This document shows positions 8,501 to 20,500 of a DNA stretch of 23,918 nucleotides, piece by piece. The notes beneath the pieces were generated by a model. That model saw only the letters and a list, made by a program, of their open reading frames with translations, made no database searches and had not been told where the DNA came from. The DNA is from Apostichopus parvimensis (lineage: Eukaryota > Echinodermata > Holothuroidea > Aspidochirotida > Stichopodidae): the NCBI GenBank assembly GCA_000934455.1, contig KN884031.1, positions 45,017 to 68,934 on the forward strand, given 5' to 3'. Every line of letters begins with the position of its first letter. Position 1 is the stretch's first letter. A program made the position numbers and the translations under genes.

Positions 8501-11500
8501 TGACAGACAATAGAGTCATAGAGGTACATACAGAAACAAACTATAGCATGTATAGTAGGCACTTTACTGAACAGGGCTGTTAAAAATAAAATAATGTTGA
8601 GTAGCAGTACACTGGCATTCAACTAAAATACATCTAGCCTACTGTGGTACATTTTACAATTTCAACATCTATTCAATGCTGACTCAGGAAGGAGGAGGTA
8701 GGAGGAGAAAGGGAGGGAGGGAGGGAGGGAGGAGGAGGTATGGTGAGGGGTGGGAGGGATGGTGAGGGGTGTGAGGGAGGTGGAGGTATGGTGAGGGGTG
8801 ATATCCATTGCATTTAGGTAAAGTAGTGATCAGTGACAGTGTGGTTAGGCTAAATAATGACACTTTCACCAGCAGTATCAACAACCTTGGATATTGGTGC
8901 AAATTCTTGTAGAGATCTTCAGTGCTATTAATGTAGTACAGTGTGCTGTATTAAAATCTGAGAGACCTGTGTAGAAAGGAAGTGTGTACACCACAGTGTT
9001 TTACATTACTATTGCCACAGTAAATTTATGAGTTCATAAACTTGCATTCTGTTGATCCTAATATACCCAGAACAGTTCTGTATTGCTTAGTGATGAATTA
9101 GGCTTGGCATGTTGAGAGGTCATGGTTGAATATTTACAGGAATGTCAAGAGGATGTGGTTGAAGAGCCTAACAGGAATGTTGAGAGGATATGGTTGCGAT
9201 CTTGTTCCGGTAGCTGAACTTGTTTCTTTTATAACAGATCTGCATCTTCAGGTCAAACCATATCCTCATAGCATTCTGTATTACAAAGATATGAACAGAA
9301 CTATTTCAATTTAGTGCTATTTTGTGAAGGGTGAATGATGTCATCACAGTAATTCAGCAAAAACGTTGTTTTTACTTGAAATAATATTTAACTCACTTAT
9401 TCACAGCTCTGAATAAAATATTTCTAAGAAAAGCGTTCATTTTGCTTAGCAATCATTCCAAAGGTACAGTCACGTTTCAAAAATGAGGCATATGTTGTGT
9501 ACTGTAGTGTTTGCACGGGGTATCCCAGTATCCGGGTACCCCCCCGACGCGATACTACCTGATTCCTAACTTATTACCCGAATCCTTCGCAGAGTGAAAT
9601 TTTTTTTTTTTGCAAACCGATGGTTAGGCAAGATTTCCCATTGACTAAGTGTGGTGTTAGGCTACCATGTGGTCGAAGATAACAGCAATAACGAAAGTAT
9701 TCCATGGATATCTTATAACTGCGTCACAATTTCAGCTAAACATATGGTTATAGGCTAGATTACCCCATTGACTTTTTGTGGTGTTGAGCAACCATGTGTT
9801 CGAAGATAACAGCAATATGAAAGTATTTCATGGATATCTTAACTGCGTCACAATTTTAAGCGAATAAACAGATGGTTAGGCTAGATTTCCCCATTGACAT
9901 AGTGTGGTGTTAGGCTACCATGTGGAAGAAATTGAAAGAATTCTCACAATTATTAGTTATTCATTTGTTTATTTCATAGAAGGAAAGACTGACAAGGAAT
10001 TTTACGAGATGTTTCTAATGGATTATAGACGGGTTAACTAAAAAATAATAATCGCAAGAGGGTTTTAACTAAACGTTAAATTCCAAATGCGATCAAATTG
10101 CGCGAATCGCGTAATCTCGCGGCTATTACGAACCCTGGGCCTGCATCATCGATAGTAGTAGTAAAAACTGTTCAAGAGCTAAATTGGATGTTTATATGGT
10201 CTAATACAATAGAGGTGGAGAGCAAACATAAGCAGCGGCGGCAGTGCGATGTTAGAAGTGATGTTAATTATTTGTTAGTTATTAACAAGTTAATAAAAGA
10301 AATAAAAGCAAATAGAAATTATCAAGGAAGGTTTTATACCTTATCTTACACGTATGTATTTGAACATGAAACATTGTCAGTGGAGAATATAATTCATTAA
10401 TTATAGCATCCAATATGTAAATTCTTGAAAATCCCGATACACGAGGGTAAACAATACCTGACAGGTAACGGCTCTCGGGTACCCGGTTCCCAATTTTGGG
10501 AACCGTGTAAACACTATTGTTGTGTCTCCTTTAAGTGTGATATATTCATCCGGTTTTACAGTAGGTGTTTTCCTTGCTTGAAATGAGCAGTAAGACTTCA
10601 CTTTCTTCCAATTATTCAAAGTTACATGCATAAAACAGACTTTTTGTTAGACATTGTGTTTTATATCCTGATTCCTGTCTGTCTGTATCATGAATAAATC
10701 ATGACAATCGTCCCATTCTTAAATCCCTCAATTGGTTGTCTTTATGTCATTTGTGTAACACTTAATAAATTGTTTTTGGACATTGATATGATCTTGAAAC
10801 CACCATGCTGATCAATCTGAGAGATCTGTTGAGCTTTTCAAGTGTTATTTCCACCCAAACCATAAATCAATGGTACGATCTGTATTTATGCTGGTATGAA
10901 ATCATCAAAAGGAGCAGGTCAACTTTAACAGATAACTAGTTATACTGTAAGCTAACAAGCTTGCAATATACAAAAACTATAATTACAAAGAAACTCCTAC
11001 CCTGTGATGTAAGTTTATTACTTTGATTTTCCGATTTGAAACTAATTAATAGGGAATAATTCAGTGTTCAAAGGCTCTGTCTTAAATACTGTACTAATTA
11101 CTACAGTATGTTGACTAGTACCTGAGCAAAGACTATTTATAATCTACAGTAAATTCCACTATATCAATTTGCTATGTGCAGAAAGGTCAACACACCTGCC
11201 CATCCACCCAGCCGATTAGTGTTTTGGGTATAAACAAAGGCAATGTTGCTGTCTTCAAACGGGAAAAAACATGTACATGCATGGTCCTGATCATAGCATG
11301 TGACTATTTACTACACAATAGTACTAAGTATCAAAAAAAAGATTGATTTGGCTGTCAAGATTGCATGGAAACTGAGGCTTAAACACCTAAATTGACAGTA
11401 TTTATATTATACAAGTTTTGAAATACTGTAAACTGTGTGTCAACCTTTGGGATTTTGTAAATGTGGTATTTTATGTTAATCTTATGCAAGTTTTCAATCG

Positions 11501-14500
11501 CTGGAAAGATTAAGAAAGTTCTACTCACAGACAGTAATAATTTCTTAAGATATGTTTTGTTTTTACAGAAGACCGTCCAGTGACCCATTCTTGTACATTG
11601 TGGTAGCAGTTAGCTTATTTGCACCCATCAGTGCCGGCTACACAATTGGCTACTCCTCACCGGCTATACCACAATTGAAAAATGACACCATCTTAGATGA
11701 TAATTCTGCCTCTTGGTTCGGGGTGAGTATCCCAAGATTGAAACAACAAAAGAGGGAAAGAATATTTTCTAATTTTTCGAAAAGATTGAAATTTGTTAAA
11801 TTGGAAAATTGAACAAAAAATATATATATTCAATACTGAAATAGTGTACAGCACTGTAGCTGGTAAGCCTGAATATTAAGACAAGTATATATGTACATAC
11901 AGTTTGCATGTGACTGACTTACAGCAAAGAGACTGCATAGCACATGCATTCAAGGTATACTGAATTATTTGGTATGGTAATCTTCTGCTTCAAATTGTCT
12001 GTAAGCATGTAACCCCCCCCCCCCCCCCCCCCCACCACATCATCTACTCAACCCTATATCAGAATAGAAAATGAATGTCAACCAGTGTATGTACAGTGTG
12101 TACTGTACATGTGTACATGTACAGTGTTATTTTACACTAAGCACTATATACACACATATACAGTACACACTGTACAGGTATGTACTGGTCAACATTCATT
12201 TTATAGTATTAAATGTCTTTTAATTAAGTGAAGTAAAACCAGAAGCAGACTATAGCATTGCAAATATTGTTTGTTTATATGACGAGATATGTAGGTTTGT
12301 TGAATAGAACACCAATATATGTACACTATAGGGGAGATGTGTACGTTTGTTGAATAAAACACCAATATATGTACACTATAGCCTGGGAGATGTGTAGGTT
12401 TGTTGAATAGAAAACCAATATATGTACACTATAGCCTGGGAGATGTGTAGGTTAGAGAACCAGCTCTGAGCTGCAGTGTTAGTCAAAATCTGTGGTGGTT
12501 GTCAACAGTGTTAGGGCTACAGATCAAAATTTGTCCTATCATGTTCAACACATTTGGCTGACATTTTTATTATTTCAGTCACTTCTCAACGTGGGTGCCA
12601 TATTTGGAGGTCCAGTTGCTGGGTTTCTGATCGGAAGTATCGGCCGTAAAGCGACCCTGATGGCCTGTGCAGTGCCGTTTGCTGTTGGCTGGGCATTGAT
12701 TGCCAGCGTGCCTTATGTTTGGGGTCTCTATCTCGGTAGAGTCCTGACAGGATTTGCTACTGGAATGACATCATTGGCTTGTCCAGTAAGTTCTGTAATC
12801 CAAAGAGATAAAAATAATTATATAAATGATGAAAAATATATTTGGGGTGGCACCAGAAATATTTGTTGTAAGTTTGATAATTTCTAGCAAATTTGATGGG
12901 TGACAGTATTGTCCCAGATAGAACTGTAAGCCAAGGCCTCCTTTGCATAGCACTGTAAAAATCTGTGTGGATTAGGTTCATGCTAAACCAGGCGCTACTG
13001 TACCAGTGAGTTTCATTGGAGCATGAAGCAGACAAGATGTACTTTCAATTGTATGTATGCCGGAATCCAACCAGCTAGACGAAATTGAAGATCTAGAGAT
13101 CAGATCAAATAAGATAAAATGCATACTGTGTATTTAGTTGTGAGTCCATCACAAAATCGCATGTATGCAGTTTTAGGCAATGTGGGTTGGTAATGCCTTC
13201 TACAAAATTCATTTTTTAAAGTTTTTCTGTAGTGAATTTGAAAATAAAAGTAACCCCTCTCCCCATCCAAAGAGGGGATGGTACTGTACTCTCCAATGCA
13301 AGTTGAACATATCAGAAAATCTTTCTCTTTCATCAGTCAAAAATGAAATTTCACCCGGATATATATTAAGGATTACCTGGAAATGTCCTTTTAATTAGCT
13401 ACAGTAAGTGCTGTAAGCACCGTGAGGTGACAGTAATAAACTTGTAATGGGTGTGTGTCATTTCAGTTAAATATTAACATGCAAAGAATCAATTGTATCA
13501 TCCTTTATTAACTGACAGAGGTAACATGCTTTCATCTGTGAAAATACATTTTCAGCTAGAAATCTTTTGATTTACTGGTGACCAGCCCATTCCGGTCTAC
13601 TTCCCTCCTTCTCATTCTACCATCCAAAGTGTCACTAGCTCGGGAATGACATCGTTTTCTGTTATTAATATTTTCCACCTTCTGATATCTTCTTGTACTG
13701 TTTCCCACCTGTTTTTCATATGGGTTTCATGACGTGAGTAGTAGACTGGAATGGGCCAGTCACCGGTAGAGGGCAGTGCTGAAAGGTTACCAGATGCTAT
13801 ACAGTGCTATTCATGGTATATTGAGAGTGCAATTGTTGTGGGGAGACAGGTCAGTTTGTGTTCGTAAATTATCCAAACCAGGTAAGTCTTACAATACTTG
13901 TAGCCAGGCTATGATTGTTCCATAATCGGATCAATTTTGACTGAAGCTAGTTAGTATACAAGTACTGTCATTTAAAATACTTAAATATACTTGTTAGACA
14001 AGAAAGCCTAACCATACATTGTCATGAAGTGTTATTTACACAAGCCAAATAAGTTAGATTATCTAAGTTATTATTTAAGTTAAAGTTAAGTTTAACTTAA
14101 AGTTTATTTAAGTTATATTATCTTACATTATGTACATTATCCTACCCAGTGAATACATACTTTATTACTGTACATTATCCTACCCAGTGAATACATACAT
14201 TGTTTACTGTACATGATCCTACCCAGTGAATACATACATTATTACTGTACATTATCCTACTCAGTGAATACATACATTATTTACTGTACATTATCCTACC
14301 CAGTGAATACATACATTATTACTGTACATTATCCTACTCAGTGAATACATACATTATTTACTGTACATTATCCTACCAGTGAATACATACATTATTACTG
14401 TACATTATCCTACCCAGTGAATACATACATTATTACTATACATTATCCTACTCAGTGAATACTATACATTATTTACTGTACATTATCCTACCCAGTGAAT

Positions 14501-17500
14501 ACATACATTATTACTGTATATTATCCTACTCAGTGAATACATACATTATTACTGTATATTATCCTACCCAGTGAATACATACATTATTACTGTAAATTAT
14601 CCTACTCAGTGAATACAGTGCTTCATCTTATTTCTCAATCTCCAGATCTACATCGCAGAAATGGCGAGTCCTGATAACCGTGGTTTCTTGGGTTCAAGCT
14701 TCCAGCTGTTCATTACATTAGGAATTCTACTCGTGTATACACTAGGTAATGAAAAGTATAGTGTTTGACATAAGTCAAACTTGTAAATAACACTGTATAC
14801 AGTAGGTACAAACAAAACTTTATTAGTTCATTTCTTGCAAAATGGTTAAATACTGCAGAAAATAAGAATCAACATAATGTAACTCAATTCAAGACTGGGC
14901 ATACTTCGATGTCATATTAACAAATAATATTTGCAATGTACTGTCTGCTTCTGGTTTAATTCACTTAATTAAAAGACTTCACTATCAATATAATTTTGAT
15001 TGCTGAGAAAGTTTAATGGGTACCTTAATCAATACAGTAGATGTAAATGTAAAGGTATTCACTTTAACTAACAGCTAAAATTGTTAGACATTAACAAAAG
15101 CACCAGATATACAGGTAAGTCAGATTAAACCTTACAATTGAGGAAGATGGAAAAACAGGAAGAACCAACAAAACAAAAGCTATCCAGATTCATCTTTCAA
15201 AAGAAACTGTTAGCCTTTCATACAGCTATAAGCGTTATTGTAGTATTGTCTCAAGCTGTCTCTATGATGGATGAATTTTTACCTCTAGAGGATACAGTAC
15301 TTTAACACTACAGTATGAATAAATTTATGTGCTTACTTTTCTGTAACACAGTGGAAATGGCTGCGCTACTTTCATGTTTGGTTGGGATCCATTTGGATAA
15401 GGACAATGAGTGCCACAAGACAATGTTAATACCTAGCACTAATACACACTGTACATGTATGTACTGTACACACTGTACATGAATGTACTGTACACACTGT
15501 ACATGTATGTACTGATTGATATTCATTTTATAATAAAATCTTTTAATTAATTGCAAACAATCTTTAACATTTATGACTAACACACTGTTAAATATTTTTA
15601 ATATATTTCGTTTTTATGTATGAATATATTTAAAAATAAAAAAATCCATTATGGAAATATATTCATGATTATAAACTTATTATTCCTATATTTGCAAATA
15701 TAATTATCATATTACTACCTAAAATAAATGGATCCGTCCAGGTATTTACTATCGACAGCTCATTCATACAACCCCACTGTATGGTAGGATTCCCTTTTCT
15801 GTTTATGTAAGTCTGCTTATTAGAACAGCCAATCTTGCTAACCGGCTGACGACACACATCCCATGCATTGGTTATTATACAAATAATGAATGGTTATGAG
15901 TGCAAATATTTCATGAGTTGAAAGATGGAATGTTCCATTCAACGAGGCGCAGCCGAGTTGAATGGAACAAATTACATCTTTTAACGAATGAAATATTTGC
16001 ACTATTGCACGAATGGAAACCATTCATTATTTGTTTTATACAACACCTTCAAATTTGGATATAATTGGATGTAAAATGCACTCATGCAACAGATTGTTTT
16101 GAACAGACAGGTTTCTCTGCTCTCTTACCATTGTAAAAAGTGCTATCAAAAAAGTATAACCCATGGTTCTATTTCATAGAGTGCAATAGAGCGGATTTTG
16201 CATGCAATCGACGAGCAATTGACCAATCAAATGGCCGGAATATAATTAGGTGTGTATAAATCATGATAACGCATGCATTCACCACTGCACTGTATCAACA
16301 CGTATGATGTATGTACGCTGTACGTGTATATCATGCATGCAGTATATAGTATAACAGGCCGCGACGTTCTTCCGTTGTGCACTTCCATACATCCAACGTT
16401 CAAAAACCGAGTTACTTTGCCTTTAGAATGTAGTTCAAAATAAAGCTAGCTGGCTGTTCATGGTTGGTTTCAAATGATTTTAAGATAGTGAGATCGGTAA
16501 CTTTCTTGTATTTATTGTAACCATATTTCCCGATATTGTTTCGTATGATACATATATTTTCATCAATTTGAAGTAGGCCATGCCACTATCATGCGACTCT
16601 TAAATGTTGGCTAGGCCTAACTTATGGCCGTATGCATTGTATGTATGCAATTTAAAATGGGACGTTCAGTTGCATGTCGATCGAATGTACTGGCTACCTA
16701 TGTGGTAGCAGGGGGTATGTTTTTTCAAAACAATAACAACTTTGTACCAATCATGAACTTGCAAAAAGGAGAGAAAAATTTGCCCTGTCAAGGAAGGTAC
16801 CAAATTATTTAGTAATTTCTTTTATTGTCACACCATGAATGGAGGGTTATACCAACATGAACTATCAGATTTTTAAGGTGTGTTTATTTTGATTGTGTAA
16901 TTTTGTCGAGTTGAAATAAATGTGATGGTATGTTTCCACAAATAATTTAGTCGACCGTCGGACAACCTCAATTTCGATTTTGGTTGTTCGAAAGAAATTT
17001 TAGTCGATTCGGATGTTCAGACGACCGTGAAATATCAGCCCTGTTGTATATTTTATATATTATCTTGTATTTAATATATACTGCCTTATAAACTATGTAT
17101 TTAATATATATATACTACCTTGTATAGTAATCTTGTATTTAATATATATACTACATTGTATAGTATATATATTATCTTGTATTTAATGTACTACCTTGTA
17201 TAGTATATATATTGTATTTAATATATATACTACCTTTGCTTTGTGTTGCCACTGTTATATTATAAGTTACTTAATTTTCTTTACACATAGGGGTGTCTTT
17301 ATCATACGTTTGGCTTGCCATCATCGGTGCTATCTTTGCATGTATGTTGTCGTGCTTCATGCTCCCAATGCCGGACACACCATCGTACTGGCTTATCAAA
17401 CATGACAGGCACAGGGCACTGGCTGTACTCCATAAAGTCAGGAACGTTAATGTGGATGTGGACTTGGAGTGTCGGGAAATTGAAGCTACCCTGGACAACA

Positions 17501-20500
17501 CTGTAAGTTGGACATAGAAGAAAAGAAAACCCAACCATCATATTTGGCTTATATTAGATGAAAAGCATTTCAATATCTTCAGATACTAGTCTCCCCTCCC
17601 CCCCCCACCCACACTCCACCCCTCTTCCAAAATATTCTGCATCCTTGACTGGCATGGTTTGGTTAGTATATAAAATGATTTGAAAACTTCTGGTTACCTT
17701 CTATTCATAGCATATATTCTGCTTGCAAACTAATTTGATCTTAACAGTGTAACTGACTCATTTAAAATGATAGTCCAGAGGATAATTTACTTCTTATCTA
17801 AAAGAAAAAGGAACTGATACTAATTATCCTAGAGAAATGTGCATGTAATTAACACCTTGGAGATATGGATTGCTGTAATTGTCACATCTTATAGAAATGT
17901 GCATGTTATTCACACATGTAAGTACGTAGAACTCACAATGAACAAAGCCTCTAATGTTATCGTTTTCACTTTCAAATTTTCACGTACGGTGAAACGGCCA
18001 AAGCGGTTAAAAGGATATTGTTTTAGTTTTATATTTAGTCAAGACAATAAATCTTCTTATCAATCATTAAACATAGATACAGGAGGTTTTGTTAGATGCA
18101 AGAAGCGAAGTGAAAAAATATAATTACTTCGTCCCCCTAAGCTTATCGTGGATATACTGTATGATGTTAACTGCCAAAACTGGATAGTATATCGAATGGC
18201 ATTAGTACAATCTCACGTGATGGACTTGCAATACCCTTAAACGGTAGATTAGCGCACATTCCCCGGCTTTGAATAGCGTTTAATCAAATGATCACCACTC
18301 TTCTCTTGTGTGGTAAGTGTGAATCAAAAGCACGGAAAAATACAATCCTTTATGTGGAACGTAATAATTGGTTCCAAATAATCGGTAGCGCAATGGATTT
18401 TGCCGATGCCGATTATTTATCGATTGTCTGATAATCGGCCCGATGCCATTTATCTAACCGATTATCAGTCAAACACTAGAAACCTCAATGCATTTTTTTC
18501 ATTTCTGGTTAATGTAATAATGTTTTAATAAAATAATAATAATTTGTTTATATTTACTCTCTCTTTCTAGGATAACAACGTTTCTCTCTCAGAATTTGGT
18601 CAACGTCATCTTTTCATGCCTCTACTGATCTCCTTAGCTCTGATGTTCTTTCAGCAGTTCAGCGGAATCAACACTGTCATGTTTTACACAGTGACTATTT
18701 TTCAGAGCACTGGATCATCAATAGATGCAAATACTGCCACCATTGTTATTGGAGCAGTCCAGGTTGTGGCCACCTTGGTCTCGGTGATGTTAATGGATCT
18801 AGTGGGGCGTAAAGTTCTCCTCGTAACAGCCGGTTTGTCTAATTCCACTTTTATGATATTATGTCCAAGTGGGCAGGGTGAATTTGTGGGATGCCAAGTG
18901 GTTTCTGTTACAGCGTGTTCCTTCAAGGGTGTTTGTGGGATGCCAAATGGTTGCTGCATTACAGCATATTCCTTCAAGAGTGTTTGTGGGATGCCAATGG
19001 TTGCTGCATTATAGCGTGTGCCTTCAAGGGTGTTTGTGAGATGCCAAGTGGTTGCTGCATTACAGCATGTTTCTTCCAGAGTGTTTGTGGGATGCCAAGT
19101 GGTTGCTGCATTATGGCATGTTTCTTCCAGAGTGTTTGTGGGATGCCAAGTGGTTGCTGCATTACAGCGTGTTCCTTCCAGGGTGTTTGTGGGATGCCAA
19201 GTGGTTGCTGCATTACAGCGTGTTTCTTCTAGAGTGTTTGTGGGATGCCAAATGGTTGCTGCATTACAGCGTGTTCCTTCAAGGGTGTTTGTGGGATGCC
19301 AAGTGGTTGCTGCATTACAGCATGTTTCTTCTAGGGTGTTTGTGGGATGCCAAGTGGTTGCTGCATTATGGCATGTTTCTTCCAGAGTGTTTGTGGGATG
19401 CCAAGTGGTTGCTGCATTACAGCGTGTTTCTTCCAGAGTGTTTGTGGGATTCCAAGTGGTTGCTGCATTACAGCGTGTTCCTTCCAGGATGTTTGTGGGA
19501 TGCCAAATGGTTGCTGCATTATGGCATGTTTCTTCCAGAGTGTTTGTGGGATGCTAAATGGCTGCTTTATTGTGATGTGTTTGTGGTATGAAGGATAATA
19601 GAATGGAAATATGTTTTGGAAATTTGGAAGAAACCTTACACTGTGCCCCCTCCCCTAACTTTCTCTGCCATCCTGTACCTAATTTCCTTTGGAGAAGTAT
19701 TAAGTGCTCTGTGGCCATTATGTTTTTATCAGTTGTGAAGACATTTGTAACCTATCAGCTTTAGATCTACTTGATTTGTCAGTTGAATGTGGAAAATTCA
19801 AAGTCAAAATATTGCAAAAACAAGCAACGTCCTGCATCCTCACGGCTACATGTTTAATAATACAGTCATTGTATGAAATGGTTGGTCACTTAAACTCATT
19901 AATACTTATTCACTATAAGGCACTGTGTCATAAAGAAGCTGCAGCAATGCTGCATAATTACCAAACAATTAGGATTTATAATATATCAACAGACCAGCAA
20001 TGCCTATTGTGTAAGGATTTATAATATATCAACAGACCAGCAATGCCTATTGTGTGAAACTGTGGAACACAACAGTTTATGGCCTATATGGCCTGGCTGC
20101 AGCCCCTCAGGGACAAGATAGCCATTTTTATATTGAATCAAGAATGCAAGTAGAGACTAGGTTTGTCAAAATTTCACCTCATATTTTATGTTCATATATT
20201 ATTAGCTTTATTATTTGGGATTTTTATTTTTCAGGAGTTTTGATGGCCATCAGCTCAACAACTTTTGGCCTTTATTACTTTCTAACGAAGGATGAAATAT
20301 CACCAACCACACCTAGTGGTCTTGAGGATATTTGTAAGTTTACTATGTAATAGATTAATATTGTACGTAATACATCAGTCTTATCCCAGTAGCTCCAGAG
20401 AGGTGCAGTTAGCTGTGCAAAGTAGTCTCTGAGTTAACAAACAACTAGACTAGGTATATTGTTACTAGAGATTTGATCATCTCACTCACGATGTATTGTA

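Larger units (their letters stand above)
5584..11568 (+). other. Transporter intron 1 (5,985 bp)
   Basis: Donor GTGGGT, acceptor TTTTTACAG. It contains MITE-A copy 3, a purine-rich G4-prone tract, three imperfect copies of a motif near AGGAATGTTGAGAGGATATGG at about 9107-9197, and a complete hAT-like element at 9501-10517. The remaining stretches (6228-8683, 8801-9106 and 10526-11568) hold only AT-rich unique sequence with many TACAGTA/TGTACAGTA words; no nested gene is visible. Confidence 0.7.
11723..12578 (+). other. Transporter intron 2 (856 bp)
   Basis: Donor GTGAGT, acceptor TTATTTCAG. Contains a poly(C) run, a foldback element and a short tandem array, each listed separately. Confidence 0.85.
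12786..14645 (+). other. Transporter intron 3 (1,860 bp)
   Basis: Donor GTAAGT, acceptor CAATCTCCAG. Holds a foldback element at 13574-13767 and a 38/39-bp tandem array that ends 28 bp before the acceptor. 12786-13573 is unique AT-rich sequence with nothing recognisable. Confidence 0.85.
14746..17290 (+). other. Transporter intron 4 (2,545 bp)
   Basis: Donor GTAATG, acceptor TTTACACATAG. Contains family B repeat pieces, a 24-bp triplet repeat, a large palindromic MITE, a possible hAT end and an AT-rich array just before exon 5. The 62-codon frame at 16624-16812 shows nothing recognisable. Confidence 0.8.
18833..20234 (+). other. Transporter intron 6 (1,402 bp)
   Basis: Weak donor GTTTGT, acceptor TTATTTTTCAG. 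Half of it is the 51-bp array; 19591-20234 holds a recent 43-bp duplication and otherwise unique sequence. The 106-codon frame at 19704-20024 runs through the duplication and is not coding. Confidence 0.82.

Noticed and set aside
8684-8902. Minus-strand proline/leucine-rich frame
   Set aside because: It is a translation of the GGA/GGGA purine tract, a low-complexity artefact.
10098-10400. 100-codon frame inside the hAT-like element
   Set aside because: No transposase motif or zinc finger seen, and the element has the size and internal repeats of a non-autonomous copy.
16624-16812. Possible extra exon or nested gene in intron 4
   Set aside because: No splice-compatible phase with exons 4 and 5, no family resemblance, and it ends in AT-rich intron sequence.
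18823-18828. GTAACA as the exon 6 donor
   Set aside because: It would leave exon 6 in phase 0, which does not join exon 7 (needs phase 1), and would lose the A-G before VLMAI.
18616-19014. Exon 6 read as a stand-alone 132-codon gene
   Set aside because: The first 72 codons are the middle of the transporter (TM7-TM8); the rest is unspliced intron and repeat.
19018-19591. Two overlapping 179-codon open frames (+ strand) with a 17-residue repeat, and similar minus-strand frames
   Set aside because: They are translations of a 51-bp minisatellite whose period is a multiple of three. Open frames in several registers are automatic, and the array lies in intron 6 of a well-supported gene.
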